Part shown: piece by piece, positions 1 to 11,260 of the stretch
Layout: each line of letters starts with the position of its first letter
Numbering within the stretch: position 1 is the stretch's first letter
Assembly (NCBI GenBank): GCA_033964015.1
Contig: CM066914.1
Span: 17,439,637 to 17,503,636, forward strand
DNA from: Scolanthus callimorphus
Taxonomy: Eukaryota; Cnidaria; Anthozoa; Actiniaria; Edwardsiidae
DNA: 64,000 nt
Direction of reading: 5' to 3'
Program-made: the position numbers and the translations under genes
Notes under the pieces: generated by a model
Told to the model about the DNA's origin: nothing
Seen by the model: the letters and a program-made list of their open reading frames with translations, nothing else
The model's database searches: none

Positions 1-244
1 ACATTTATTTGGAAGATTTTCAATGCACAATTATGTTGACGAAACCACGATACCACCTTAACGCGAAAACGGTGACAATTTGTGCAGGTTATCAGAGATA
101 CTCAGTCACGATTGGTTAATTTGTAAGAACATGGCCTCGGCTGGTACAGTCGCATCGTAGGCAAAGCTTGCCCAGTTGTACTTTTCTGTGCTACCCTGGC
201 ATGTGCTATTCAGTGTTCTTTTGACTTGTTTAAGGCCTGTTGAA

Positions 245-388
245 TTCGCCTTTGTCACACGGCAGCCATCTTGGATTTTTTCTTACAGAAATGACTATGC
301 GCGGGTGAGCTTACACGCTTGGCCTCGCTTTCATGCCAACTTCGCTGTATTAGAAAATCCAAGATGGCTGCCGTGTGACAAAGGCGAA
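245..388. mobile_element. MITE-like element, 35-bp TIRs
   Basis: Positions 245-279 (beginning TTCGCCTTTGTCACACGG) are repeated as their reverse complement at 354-388. The 144-bp element has no coding capacity, which is the structure of a non-autonomous DNA transposon. I see no clear target-site duplication. It lies left of the last visible TRIM exon, probably in an intron. Confidence 0.75.
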
Positions 389-420
389 TAGACCTTAGCT
401 TTAGCGCGTAACATGCATTT

Positions 421-504
421 TCCATTACAGATCACGTGGCCTTCATATGAGTATTCTTTCTTTCTTCGATTATTGGAATGATAAGGCACGTGATCTGAAA
501 TGGG
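421..504. repeat. Short inverted repeat with CAGATCACGTG arms
   Basis: The left arm contains CAGATCACGTGGCCTT and the right arm its near complement AAGGCACGTGATCTG, with an AT-rich loop between. A longer relative with the same CACGTGATCTGAAATGGG-type ends lies at 2749-2909, so this is probably a small dispersed MITE family. Confidence 0.5.
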
Positions 505-614
505 AGAACATTACGCCCAAGCCAAGGTCTGATATGTTGACGATTTCAGGAAATACCAGTGAAAGTGAATAATACTCTGACCACGTGGAAGGACAAGGCA
601 AGGAAGTCCATTAC

Positions 615-3222
615 CTTGAGTATCCTGGGAAAGCATTTCTGCACTTCAGACTTGGCCACTTCTGCTCTGGCTTCAAGTCGACATGACACCTCCTCCACGT
701 CCTTAGTCGACTGTTCCACCACAGGAATCTTCCTTCTCAGCTTATCTACCAGCTGGTTGATGGAGTTCGTTTGTTTGTCGATAGTGTCTGTCAGCTGTGT
801 GTACTTGTGGTTGGCAGTAGAGTGAGTCGTCATGGTGCATTCTCGACATATTGCTTGGTCACAAGACTCGCAGAAATATCTGATCGGAAGAGAACATAAA
901 AGGTTAATGATTGTGATGATGACATTGGCTGCTAACGTATAACACTTTGTTTTGATGTAAAGAGTGAATTGTTATCCTCTTGCGTCTCCCTCTTGCGTAG
1001 ATGCTGTTTATTTAATGGTACAAATGGAACGGTAAACTGGATAGACGAAAATCGGCTAACGGTGTTTACATCTTGTTGTCACCCAATTCAGATCATGTGA
1101 TGATTCCCTTGGGTAGTTACAGTTGTCATTTTTTTCTCACTCGACCGAGTGCACGAGTGTATGTGCAGAACTAACAAAAGTATCCACCCAAATGAACCAT
1201 CGCATGATCAGAATTGGGTGGCAACAAGATATAAACACCGTTAGCCGATTTGGTCAGATTGTTTTGGTGCAGATTGGTAGACATACCTTAATTTCTCCAT
1301 TCCGTGATCAGAGCAAAATATGGGTCGATGTAGTAGATCTTCTGGGTGAGGGTTGGACCGTAATTCATCTATAGACACAACCTACAGGAAACACACAACA
1401 AAACCGATTGCTTTGAAAACATCTACTGCACATACTTGCGAGTTATTGCGAAAGGCCGAATGAATCACAGAAACACAGAGTTCTGATTGGTGTAAGTGAT
1501 CACAGAGATTTGATTTGTGTAAGTGACACCAATTCTCAATAAAACCTCCAGGAGTGATTACAAAGTGATCGCAAATTACTCATACGCATATAAAATCCGC
1601 TCTATCGGCTCTATCGACTGCAATCCATAGAAAACGAATCTCGACGCGACGTAATAATGCTCACGTCAAAGGTGTAATAGAGCAGATTTCGTATGACTGT
1701 GAAAAGTACCGCGAAAGAGTTGTACCGCTCCGCGACCGTGACCGTACCGCGACTACGCGGTTTCATTCGGTATCTACAGCAGGCCAGGTTCGGTACCGCC
1801 ACCGCGACAGTACCGCGCCGTGTCACGGTACTTTTCACAGTCATACGAAATCTGCTCTAGAGCAGATTTCGTATGAGTGTGCCGGCGCGGCACGGTCGCG
1901 GCGGCAAGGAACTGGCCTGCTGTAGATACGGAATGAAATCGCGTAGTCGCACAACTTTGTCGCGGCACCTTTAACAGTCATACGAAATCTGCTCTATCCC
2001 GATGAACATTGACCAGCATTGTTAGTTCATTTTCACGACGATTGAATTTTTCTTTTTTTTTTTTGGTCTTTACTAACATACACTCGAAGACAATTCGAGT
2101 AGAAATATAGTCACGACTGTTATTAAGATCGAGGAATAACAGTCTAACAAGTTTTACACTGTGCGACTGTGTGATTTGGTGAGCCCATTTCGCATGCATC
2201 CGTGCCTTCCTACATACATCGCGCTTATGTTATAAAGGACAAATATTCCAACAAGTCTTACCCTGTGTGATTTGGTGAGCCTCAAACGCATGTGCGCATT
2301 CCTACAATCGTAACACAGGAAGTCCATACACTCGATACACCGCGCGGCGGCCGGGAGTTTCTCTTCACAGCTACTGCACAGGATGGGCTTCTGGTCGTGA
2401 TTGCGAACCGCCGCCACGTCAATCATTGTCGTCACCACGAAATTTGGCGCGAATCCGTTGATGCCTCTGTCCTGATAGAAAACACGTATCAGGGTTTGAG
2501 CCAGTGCGTGGCAACTAAAGTTAGATTTGAGCCCAGTTCCTCTGTCTTGGTTTGCTACAAAAGGCGACTTTAAGCAACTTTCGACTCAAGGAAACGTAAG
2601 GTGATTCAAGTGGTATTTCTTTTGTTTATGATTGTGATTTAAAGTAACTTTGGGCGATTTAAGTCGACCGTTTTTTTGAAACAGCCAATGCTTTCTTTAC
2701 GGAAAACATCTTTATAGCATGGGCCTCTTCGGCTTGGGCGCTTGTTTTCCCATTTCAGATCACGTGTCATCCATTCGAAAAATCTTCTTTCTTTTGGACA
2801 CGTCTATATTCAAACACCCTTCGGCAGAAATTGTTCGAGACTTGACCCTCCAACTCATGGTCTCACCGTAAATGAAATTTTGCGCCAAAAGACACGTGAT
2901 TCAAAACCCAAGGATTGAAAGTGCTTACATAGTCTAGTAGCCATTTGAGCACGTTAATTATAGCCATTGATAATACCTAACAAATTCTACATACCCCAAG
3001 GGCTATATCCGAGCGGCACGAAGGACAGGACAGCGTGTGCGAGCGTGGAGGTACGAGATTTTCCAGGCACCGCTTGCAGAACGTGTGCAGACAGGGTAGA
3101 AGGCGAGGGTTGTTATACATCTCGTGGCACAAGGGACAGAAAAGGTTAACATTGCTACCAGGCATCATGGGAGAATCTGGTGTGGGCCCAAGGTCAAGGT
3201 CATCTCGCTGGACCGACGCCAT
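615..3222 (-). CDS. TRIM45-like RING/B-box/coiled-coil protein (5' part, 3' end outside window)
   Basis: Probable RING-type E3 ubiquitin ligase of the tripartite-motif family. Four exons join in frame: 2995-3222, 2262-2471, 1287-1381 and 615-879. Exon 1 starts with MASVQRDD and holds a C3HC4 RING (CPLCHEMY, then PCLHTFCKRC, then CPSC). Exon 2 carries B-box 1 (CSSCEEKL, CIEC, CYDC, paired His). Exon 3 supplies the first ligands of B-box 2 (IFCSDHGMEKL), and exon 4 completes it (YFCESCDQAICREC) and starts a coiled coil. Donors are GTATGT, GTAAGA, GTATGT and GTAATG; acceptors end CAG, TAG and CAG; phases agree at each junction. The RING plus two B-boxes resembles TRIM45 as I recall it. C-terminal exons (filamin or NHL domains would be typical) lie beyond the left edge. 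The start codon was chosen as the first Met before the RING in good context; an upstream in-frame ATG at 3276 exists. Confidence 0.85.
1051..1249. mobile_element. MITE, TIR family ATCGGCTAACGGTG (short copy)
   Basis: Positions 1051-1097 begin ATCGGCTAACGGTGTTTACA and recur inverted at about 1205-1249. The same roughly 45-bp terminal repeat bounds a much larger foldback at 7500-8433. This copy sits in the TRIM intron between exons 3 and 4, ending 37 bp from the 1287 exon edge. Confidence 0.8.
1678..1859. mobile_element. MITE, TIR family TAGAGCAGATTTCGTATGAC (copy 1)
   Basis: The terminal inverted repeats read TAGAGCAGATTTCGTATGAC inward on both sides. The centre holds the family core GGTATCTACAGCAGGCCAGG. 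It abuts a second copy in the opposite orientation (1858-1995); a third copy is at 54815-54974. Located in TRIM intron 2. Confidence 0.8.
1858..1995. mobile_element. MITE, TIR family TAGAGCAGATTTCGTATG (copy 2, inverted)
   Basis: Begins on the shared CTCTAGAGC junction with copy 1 and ends at CTGCTCTA. Its core (GGCCTGCTGTAGATAC) is the reverse complement of the core of copy 1, so the two copies sit head to head with overlapping ends. Confidence 0.75.
2141..2312. repeat. Partial tandem duplication of a TRIM exon end with its splice donor
   Basis: 2247-2312 holds the real end of TRIM exon 2 and its donor. 2141-2212 is a diverged copy of the same stretch (shared TGTGATTTGGTGAGCC, then CGCATG and TTCCTACA), about 105 bp further along the intron. 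In the copy the donor position reads GTAAAA rather than GTAAGA on the minus strand. Confidence 0.6.
2749..2909. repeat. Inverted-repeat element with CCCATTTCAGATCACGTG ends
   Basis: The left end CCCATTTCAGATCACGTGTC is mirrored by GACACGTGATTCAAAACCC at the right. It is related to the shorter hairpin at 421-504. Lies in TRIM intron 1. Confidence 0.5.
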
Positions 3223-3260
3223 CTTGTGCTCCTTAGTAAAGAGAAGATATACAGTATAAG

Positions 3261-3608
3261 CGTCGCGCCGTTCCAATCCAAAACATTAGCCGTATTCACA
3301 CTAGAGACGGAAAACTCGTCTGAAACGAGTTTTTCGTCCGGACGGAAAACTCATCTTAGTGTGAAACCAGGACGAGACGGATTTTTGACGGGAAATCTTA
3401 GTGTGAAACCAGGACGAGACGAATTTTTGACGGGAAATCGTCAGAATTCATATCAGACGGAAAACTCGTCAGACGAAAAACCCGTCATGACGAGTTTTCC
3501 GTCCTCTTATGTGAATACGGCTAATAGAACGTTTTCTATTATAAAGTCTGATGAAGTGGCATCCTTTGACTGAAAAGGAAAGATCCGACAGAAGAAATAC
3601 GACGTTTA
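3261..3608. repeat. Dispersed repeat (GTCGCGCCGTTCCAAT), interrupted by a MITE
   Basis: The flanking parts (3261-3285 and 3525-3608) match the uninterrupted copy at 23637-23760 (shared TCGCGCCGTTCCAAT, ATTATAAAGT, TGAAG and GGCAT). The 239-bp element at 3286-3524 therefore inserted into this repeat. Confidence 0.6.
3286..3524. mobile_element. MITE, TIR family TTAGCCGTATTCACAC
   Basis: The ends are TTAGCCGTATTCAC and GTGAATACGGCTAA. Just inside are further inverted blocks rich in GACGGAAAACTCGTC, plus an internal tandem duplication of GTGAAACCAGGACGAGACG. A relative is at 16104-16315. Confidence 0.8.
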
Positions 3609-6600
3609 CTACGTTCACGCTGGGCCTAAGGTATCTATAGGCCAGGGTCAATGATGCTTGGTCTGGTATCATAGCTAAGTTAACCCTATCTTCCTCCAGA
3701 AACAAACATTCCAAACGATCTCAGGCGCCTATCATACGACGCCATGCGGTGAACGGGTCCCTCCTCCAAAGAAACAAAGAAACAAAAAAATGAAAGAAGT
3801 CGCGATCGAACGAACGAACGATGAGACTTTCAGACCGACAAAAAAAACAAAACAACAAATTTATTAAGAATCAGGAAAGTTACATTAAGAGCCCTAACCC
3901 GCAAATAGTAAGCTAGTCGAGGCGCGAAGGAATACAAGCAGATACAGAAACACAAAAACCCTGCAATCAAATAACCAATCAAACAAACAAGAATACTGTA
4001 TGAAATCGAGTTTGTGGATACAAACAAACAGTACAAACATGCAGACGGACAACAAGAAATTCAGACGTTCATGGTCATTGCATTCATTGACAATGATAGT
4101 TTAAAATCCTGGATAAGTCAGACCCAGTTAAAAATGTACGAGTTGTATGTGAAACATTGGGCAAGTTTAAGACAACATGGCACCAACAAAGCAAACCCCG
4201 AAACCACAAACACGATATGGTGAAACTGCAACCTCTTTTTCTTGGTATGTGGTATTTGGTTGAAACAATTATAGCATTACACCAGGATAGCGGTAACACG
4301 CATTCCAACTGAGCAAATAAAGAATGAACGTGCTTTTTTCATTTGAAAAAAAAAGCCTACTGCAATGGCAATTCATTACCATTATAAGAAAACCCTGTTT
4401 TTAATATAACGATAGCTATCTGAAAATAATGTTCTAGTCCGCCTCCGTTTGATGTCATCTACCTCTCGGATTCGCTGTTATGTTGCAAGTTGGTCACAGG
4501 TCTTTATACCTGAATTTCCAACGCTCGAAAACGCGAAGACGCGGACAGTCAGAAAGCCTAAAACGCCTAAATAATACAGAAGAAAATAGAAAATCACGTT
4601 GACCCAAGAACTGGCGGCAAAATCTAGACAAAAAAAAATCCAGCGCTATGTTATCGTATTTGTACACAGATTTTCGAAAAAAAATAATTGGACGCATTTT
4701 AATCAAGTCAATCAACTTCTTGATCAAAATAATTACGTCGAAAGAGATCTTCGTTTTAATTTAAAAAGAGGTCTTCTTTGGCAAATGATCGTTAGTCACG
4801 ATCTTAATTATGGCTGGATGTTTAATCTTTGTTAAATAATACCGACATCGTAGACCGCACACCATAAAAAGCTTAATACTTTTCTAGTTCTCAATGTGCC
4901 TAATGTTTTCCAAGCAAACGAATACTAATGCTACATAGAGAGACACAACTGCTAAACAGAAGTAAAATCTTAGCTCTACATACATTAACGTTCATCTAAA
5001 ATTAATAAGCAACATGTATAGTAATAATAGAAGACTACTGTAACTACATTCATCGCAAAACCTGAACAATTCCTCTGTATTACGCATGTAAATTCCGCCG
5101 AGATAATGATCTTCGCGAAAAACGAAAATGAAAACGGGAGCCGTAGTTGAACTAGCTGACTTGGCGCCTTGAAAACGTAAAGGGAATCTAAAACGTGATG
5201 TTTTATTTGTGGGAAAAACTGGGTAATCACATCACATTTTCGTGCGAATCCTGAGATTGACGCCCTAGACCGCGCCAAAAGATTTTCAATAAAGCAAACT
5301 AGATATCTCCGGCATCACGATACTACATCTTCAGCAAATAATACTGCCATGGAAATTTGGTTGACATCTCGATAGATTTATTCATGTTTCAAGTTTGTTA
5401 TCAAAATTCACAAGGAAGCTTTCAACAACTGTTTCGTTCCAGTGCAGTGGGGAAACAATCCTGTATTTCCTGATTTTCTATTATTGAGTCATAAGCTCAA
5501 AGATGAAACATGGAGGGAGATTCAATACCAACCTTTTTGACGCCTGACGATGTTTCCTTTTTTGCCGAAGAGTCCATGTTAAGAGGGTTGATGCCCTTAA
5601 ATACGCTCTTCTCGCCAGAGTTCGGGAAAAGCTTGAAACTCATATTTGCATGCCAAATGTCTTGTTTATCAATGATCTCATTTGCAACCTATCAACTTTA
5701 CAAATGACGAAGATTTTCAAATACTCGCCTCAAATTTAACTACAGAAAGCATCGTTTCATAACACAGCCTCACAAATTCACATTCCGTCTAGACTTTGGT
5801 ACTTAGGAAGGCATTCATTATAAAAATTTTCTTAATTCAGCACCATTTATCACAATGTCGAGGGTTTAAAAACAGCGCGAACCGCTGGAAACATTAAGCA
5901 TTCGAAATTATGTGAGTTTTTATGACCACCGTAAAAGATATTAAGATAAAAAGCTTGTTTCAATCCAATTTGGCATAAAAGCCGCAGATACTATTCAATA
6001 TTTGATGCGCTGGTGACATCTGAACCAATGGTGTTACGAGATGAGCTTTTAAACTCGCAAAAAGCTTCTTGAGTTCTCTACAACAATCTCTTGAGCGGCC
6101 AAACGTGGATTCAACATTAACATAAACTCGAAAGCTCACAGCCTTGAAAACGAACGTGACTACCAGCTGTGATTGAAATGAAACTTCGTACAAATTCACC
6201 TGCCTCTAAATTCTGATAGCAATTATCATCACATTTGCTCCATTGGGAAATTCCTCCCAAAACATGCAGCGTGACGCTTGCAGGGCGAAATCCTGTTGCA
6301 AGTATCATGAGCTATCATTCTACCCGTGAGTTGGGTCTTGGTTTGTGAATTAGGTACGCATTTTCAGACTCGGTTATTTATGTGATAGTGAGAGGGAGTG
6401 GTTAGCAAATGGGAAGACAATGAACACGAAATAAAACAATATACTTTTTCCGGGCATTTCTAGTTTTCTCTCAATTGATGCGCGATTGGGAAGCATTTGG
6501 CTTTTAAAAATGTGAACGCAATAAAAACTATACTTTTGTTCAAGGTGTCGATGACATCTTGGTAGGTTGATCTTAAATATGTAAGTCTCTTAATTTGCAT

Positions 6601-7197
6601 ATTTGTATTTATGAATCACAACGTACGCATAAATTTGACTTCAACAAATCTCAACCTTTTGCCGACGTGATGCTGCTAAATGCGCGAGTGCGAGCCAAAG
6701 CTTGTGCTACAAAATCCAGCATCTCGTTCTACAACATTAGCTCGCACAGTAATTCTTCGTCATATGTGGAGCAGTCTCCCCCAGCCCGGCCCTGTTGAGG
6801 AGCTCCGGAATTCCAGGGTTGGTGGTCCTAGAGAAATTTTTACGGTTATAGCCGCGACTGTTTTTTTACGGAAGGAAGGGTATCAACATTGTGACAGCAT
6901 CCAGTTTCCAGTGACATCCCATATAATAAACCAAATGTGACACCCTTAAAGTGTTACTCCCAAACAAATGAACCTCTAATCGATATTTTTTAGTACCGTT
7001 TGTTATATTAGCAAGAAATAAACGTTTTTTTTAAATTTGTTAGGGAAAGAAAAAAACAGGACCATACTGTACATCCAGACATCTCCCCGAGTGCTGAAAC
7101 ATCGTATGGCGACCGTACGGTTCTTACGTCCACGCCCGGCCACCAGACTTTGCACGAGTAGTGAACAATCCCCATAGTTACCTGTTGCCCCAAGGTA
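3609..7197. other. No gene recognised; AT-rich intergenic DNA
   Basis: Short open frames here (for example 5510-5707 plus) have no recognisable motif and no convincing splice context. I see no tandem or terminal-repeat structure beyond A-rich tracts near 3775-3850. Confidence 0.5.
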
Positions 7198-7428
7198 TAT
7201 ACACCTATTTCAATTAACGTTGCTCTGCAAAACGTAAAACCATGAACCATGCATCATAAAGAAGACGCTATTTCTCGTATTTTCTTAGAGTTTGGCAAAC
7301 CTAAACTAAAACAACCCAATGGCACTTTGTTTACTACTTTGAGACACAATTTGGCGTGAACCGCTTCAAGCATGGTTTATGGCCGTTTTACGTTTTGCAG
7401 AGCAACCGTTAATTGCAACAGGTGTATA
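7198..7428. mobile_element. Inverted-repeat element, TIR TATACACCTATTTCAATTA
   Basis: About 55 bp at the left (through GCTCTGCAAAACGTAAAACC) recur inverted at about 7373-7428 with a few mismatches. Non-coding, MITE-like. Confidence 0.7.
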
Positions 7429-7499
7429 GGACAGAAAGACATCAATGGGATCCATGTGAGACACCTATTACTTAATCTTATTTTTTCCTGTTATCGACA

Positions 7500-8433
7500 A
7501 ATAGACCAAATCGGCTAACGGTGTTTACATCTTGTTGCCACCCAATTCAGATCATAAGGTATGAGTATACCTTTGAGGGGTGTCGCGGGAAAAAAATTCG
7601 CATCGCGTCACGATTTACACCACAGCCGTCGTTCATATATCATTTTAAAGCTAAAAGGTTGGTCAATCTGATGAACAATTTTGTTCTATATTGTACATGA
7701 ACACATCTTTTTTTAGCCCCAAAGAAAAATGTTCCGACTTTCTTTAAAAAGCTCCAGCTTCTTCCAATTAAATTACTCAGCTCCAAATTTAAGCAAATCT
7801 ATTCTTTAGAAGGCGATCTAAAAAAAGGTGTGCGGAATTTTTGATTTTCCTTTCAAAACAAATTTTATACTAATTTTTGTGTTAGCATTGCCAAAAATAT
7901 CGATTTTCAATCTGTTTTACGTGATATTTCCGCAAATACGTAAAATATCAATAATCCCGCACACCTTTTTTCAGATCGTCCTCTAAGGAATACATTTTGC
8001 GGAAATCTGGAGCTTTTAACATTAACTGGAAGTGGCAGGAGCTCTTCAAAAGCCAAAATTGGTACTTTTCCTGTGAAGCACAAAACGACGAAAACAATCC
8101 ATCAAAGTAACGTTGCATAGAAATATACCACTTAGTAAGTAAGGCTGTTCCATAAGCTTTAAAACGATATATAAATGGCCCTTGTAGTGTAAATAATGAC
8201 GCGACAGTGATTTTTTTTCGCGAAAAAATGACTCCTTTCGCGCAAAGGATCATATCTCAGTGAGGGGAGAGAAGAAACAGGTCAAGTAAAAATGGTCTAA
8301 GGACTAAGAATTTTCTTTAGTTTATATTATTTATATTTTTTCGGTTTTATTCCTTTGCCACCCAAAGGAATAATCACATGATCTGAATTGGGTGGCAACA
8401 AGATGTAAACACCGTTAGCCGATTGGGTCTATT
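7500..8433. mobile_element. Large foldback element with ATCGGCTAACGGTG TIRs
   Basis: Outer TIRs (AATAGACC, then ATCGGCTAACGGTG through CCCAATTCAGATCAT) match the short copy at 1051-1249. The interior is also a long imperfect palindrome. Sequence at 7600-7660 (CGCGTCACGATTTACAC) pairs with 8160-8215, and the TCTAAAAAAAGGTGTGCGG block near 7817 pairs with CCGCACACCTTTTTTCAGA near 7955. Open frames inside, such as 7948-8253 minus, are by-products of the palindrome. Confidence 0.8.
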
Positions 8434-8852
8434 CAGTGATTTTTCTATTCCATATTCCATATTCAATTCGGCAATTAATATCTATATCGTTATAATGACT
8501 TTCTTTGGCATGAGCCACGTGGCACGCCATTTACTGGTAACTTTCTTTTCACGCATGCGCACAAACATAACCAAGAAATCTCTGTCTCGACTTGATCAGT
8601 TTTAAAGACGTCTGTTTTATATCATTCTATTAAAGTGCATCTTTATCTGTCTCGATCCTCTTTAGTACCGGCGTCACTTCGGTTGTCTAAAGGTCAGCTT
8701 CATAATAATTGTAATTTGACAATTTCATAGATTGTTACACATATATTTGTAAACATTGCCGATTTCCGTCTATAATTATTGTCGTTATTGTTATTGTTTC
8801 TTAACTCGCCAAATTAAGAATTTATAAAGAAATTAGAAAAAATATATTTCTA

Positions 8853-9240
8853 AAGGCCATGTCACACGAGGCAATTTTATGCAACTATTTTGTTCGCTGC
8901 ACGTCTGACATACCGCGGCAAAGCAACAAAATGTTGCGCTGCGAGTTGCAGAAAAAGTAGATTTGATTTCTACTTTTCACAACATTGCGAGCAAAATTGC
9001 TGCGTGTGACATGTCTCTGCAACTCGCGAGGCAATGTTTTCTTCTTATTAGCCAATCAGTGCACACCATTCATTTCTCGCGGGTTGTTGTTACTTGGATA
9101 AGCCGCTGTACTTTATAATTTTATCGACGGCGTATTGCATGTTGCAAAAAATGTTGCGAGTGTGTGACATCCCGCGGCAACTCACAATGCTTTTCTTTAA
9201 ATTCGTCATCGTTGCGTTGCGAGTTGCAAGAAAAGTAAAA
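8853..9240. repeat. Degenerate inverted repeat rich in GTTGCGAGTTGCA motifs
   Basis: Contains mirrored blocks such as CATGTCACACGAGGCAA and GTGTGACATCCCGCGGCAA, and repeated GTTGCG/CGCAAC words. Its right part (from CATCCCGCGGCAACT through CGTCATCGTTGCGTTG) matches about 13,682-13,745, so it belongs to a dispersed family. Confidence 0.5.
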
Positions 9241-11260
9241 ACATATTACAATACCTTTGCATAAATACCGCAAAATCTCCGCGTCTGAATACACAATGGG
9301 ATATCAGGACTAAAGTGTTTAGTGATACCTACTGAAATATTCTTGTATTTACATGAAGAAGTGACCCCACAAAGCACCACGGGCTAAAGAACACTAATCA
9401 CTCAATGCAATCTTTTCCAAAACAGGTGTTTACAGAACTCGGACATGCTTTCATCACACTTCGGATATTGATGACGTTCTCATGATGCTAAAATAGACAC
9501 ATTTGTTTACGGGTAAAATCTCGATTCTTTAAATACACTGGGGTCACGAAACCCAGATTTAAACCAAGAGATAAATAATGTGGTTAATGATGCAAATCAA
9601 TGTGTAATTGTTTGGGATGAGTACAAAGTGTGCGTTGAATTAGGTGTGGGAAGGAAGCACTGTTACCAAAAAACAAACGCGCGCAGATTGGATAAAACGA
9701 ACATAAAATGCACCACATGAGAAGCCGCACTAACATATCAACACTGGATCGCTTTTCGTTGATAAATGTAAACATGCTTCTCTTGCTGAATAAACAACTA
9801 TCGGTATCTTAAGATTAGAATTTCATAATAAATTTAGATGCTACCTTTGTCGCGGGCGGTAGACGTTCCTGTTGCAATACAACGACGAAGAAATCTTGGA
9901 AATGGCGGCAGTCTACTTCCTCGCGGTACAAATTCATACGCGACGAAGCATGGGATTTGATAAAAGAGAACAAGGTTCTACGAGAAAACTCAGTCGCGAC
10001 ACACAATCAAATATTATGTCACAAAACAGAACGACGAAAAATAGAAAACGACTAAAAGCCATCATAAAACATCTTGACCGAAATTAGCAAGTCAAAACTT
10101 TGATACAAGCCTTGAATATTGACTTGGGAATTTTTCATTTAATATGAATTGCAGCTTGTTTTCGAGAAAGATAACTTTGTTCCTGTCAGCCAATAGAATG
10201 ACTTAGTGCAATCCAGGCGATACATTCATTTTTGTGATTATTATCATCTGATTGGAGTTTATTCGGAATATACGGAGCTCTATTAAGAAAACTGTCTACC
10301 TATTTAGAGCCCTAGGACACTTAGGAGGTTTATTTACTCTTCAACACAGAAATAGAGAAGTTCAAGACCAAATAGAACCTTTGCCGTGAAATTTTAATGA
10401 TTTATGTGAAATTAGTTGAAATTTGCATCGAAAAGTGCTTAAAGAGCTTCTTCTATGAAAGTCTGATATGCGAAATGCTTTATCTTTTGCAGTAAAGTAG
10501 TTCTTTGGATAACAAACGATTAGTCACGTGACTACGGACGTCTAGTTGTTAGACATAAATGTGAGATGAGGATTAGCTTGTGAGTACACAGCGAGGACTG
10601 TGCGATGATATGAGGATATAACGAGTGTAATTAGTATATATGATATGACAAATAACACGGGAGCTTTTACCTCTTGCCGGCTTCCCACACTTCCCACAAT
10701 GCGCCGCTTCGCCGCCATTTTTGCAACCATCAAAATTCTGAGACTTCACAAAAAGCTTTACATTTTTGTCCGTTTAGCCGCATTGTACCACACAAATGAA
10801 AGAAAAGTTCCTAAAAGTACAAACCCTTTGCAAAATATCAGGGTTTCTGATGCTGTGTTTATTACCAAACAAAAACAAAGCAATGCATTAAGGGGCGGGT
10901 GTGCGGGCGGGTGTGTCTTTCAATATATTATTCGCACTGACATGGCAAATAAAGACAATACATGATATACTTAGATAATATTGGTTATGGTTGAGATAGT
11001 GTTAATCATAATATATTAATAGCACGTTAGCAATAGTAGTTTTACGAGGAGGATGAAGAAACCTTTGTGATGTCTCTTTATTTGGAGTACTTCTCTCGTG
11101 ATACATTGTACAGGAGGGATGGGTAGGGGAGGAAGGATTCCGCCCGCCTTAAAATAATATATAGATTTAGCCACTGGCTAAAAGCGGAGCTCCCGGTTAC
11201 AAATTTTTTTAACAAGACAAAAAGGTTGCCATTGTACGTGAATAGATAGCCTTGCACCGT
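9241..11260. other. No confident gene; one candidate first exon (10671-10730, minus)
   Basis: Mostly featureless AT-rich DNA. On the minus strand an ATG at 10730 (a second, in better context, at 10718) opens MVAKMAAKRRIVGSVGSRQE and runs into GAG followed by GTAAAA, a plausible donor. I found no matching downstream exon, so this stays a guess. Confidence 0.2.

Noticed and set aside
546..614. Coding extension of the TRIM exon to the stop at 546
   Set aside because: AAG followed by GTAATG at 614 is a good donor and the sequence beyond it loses the coiled-coil character.
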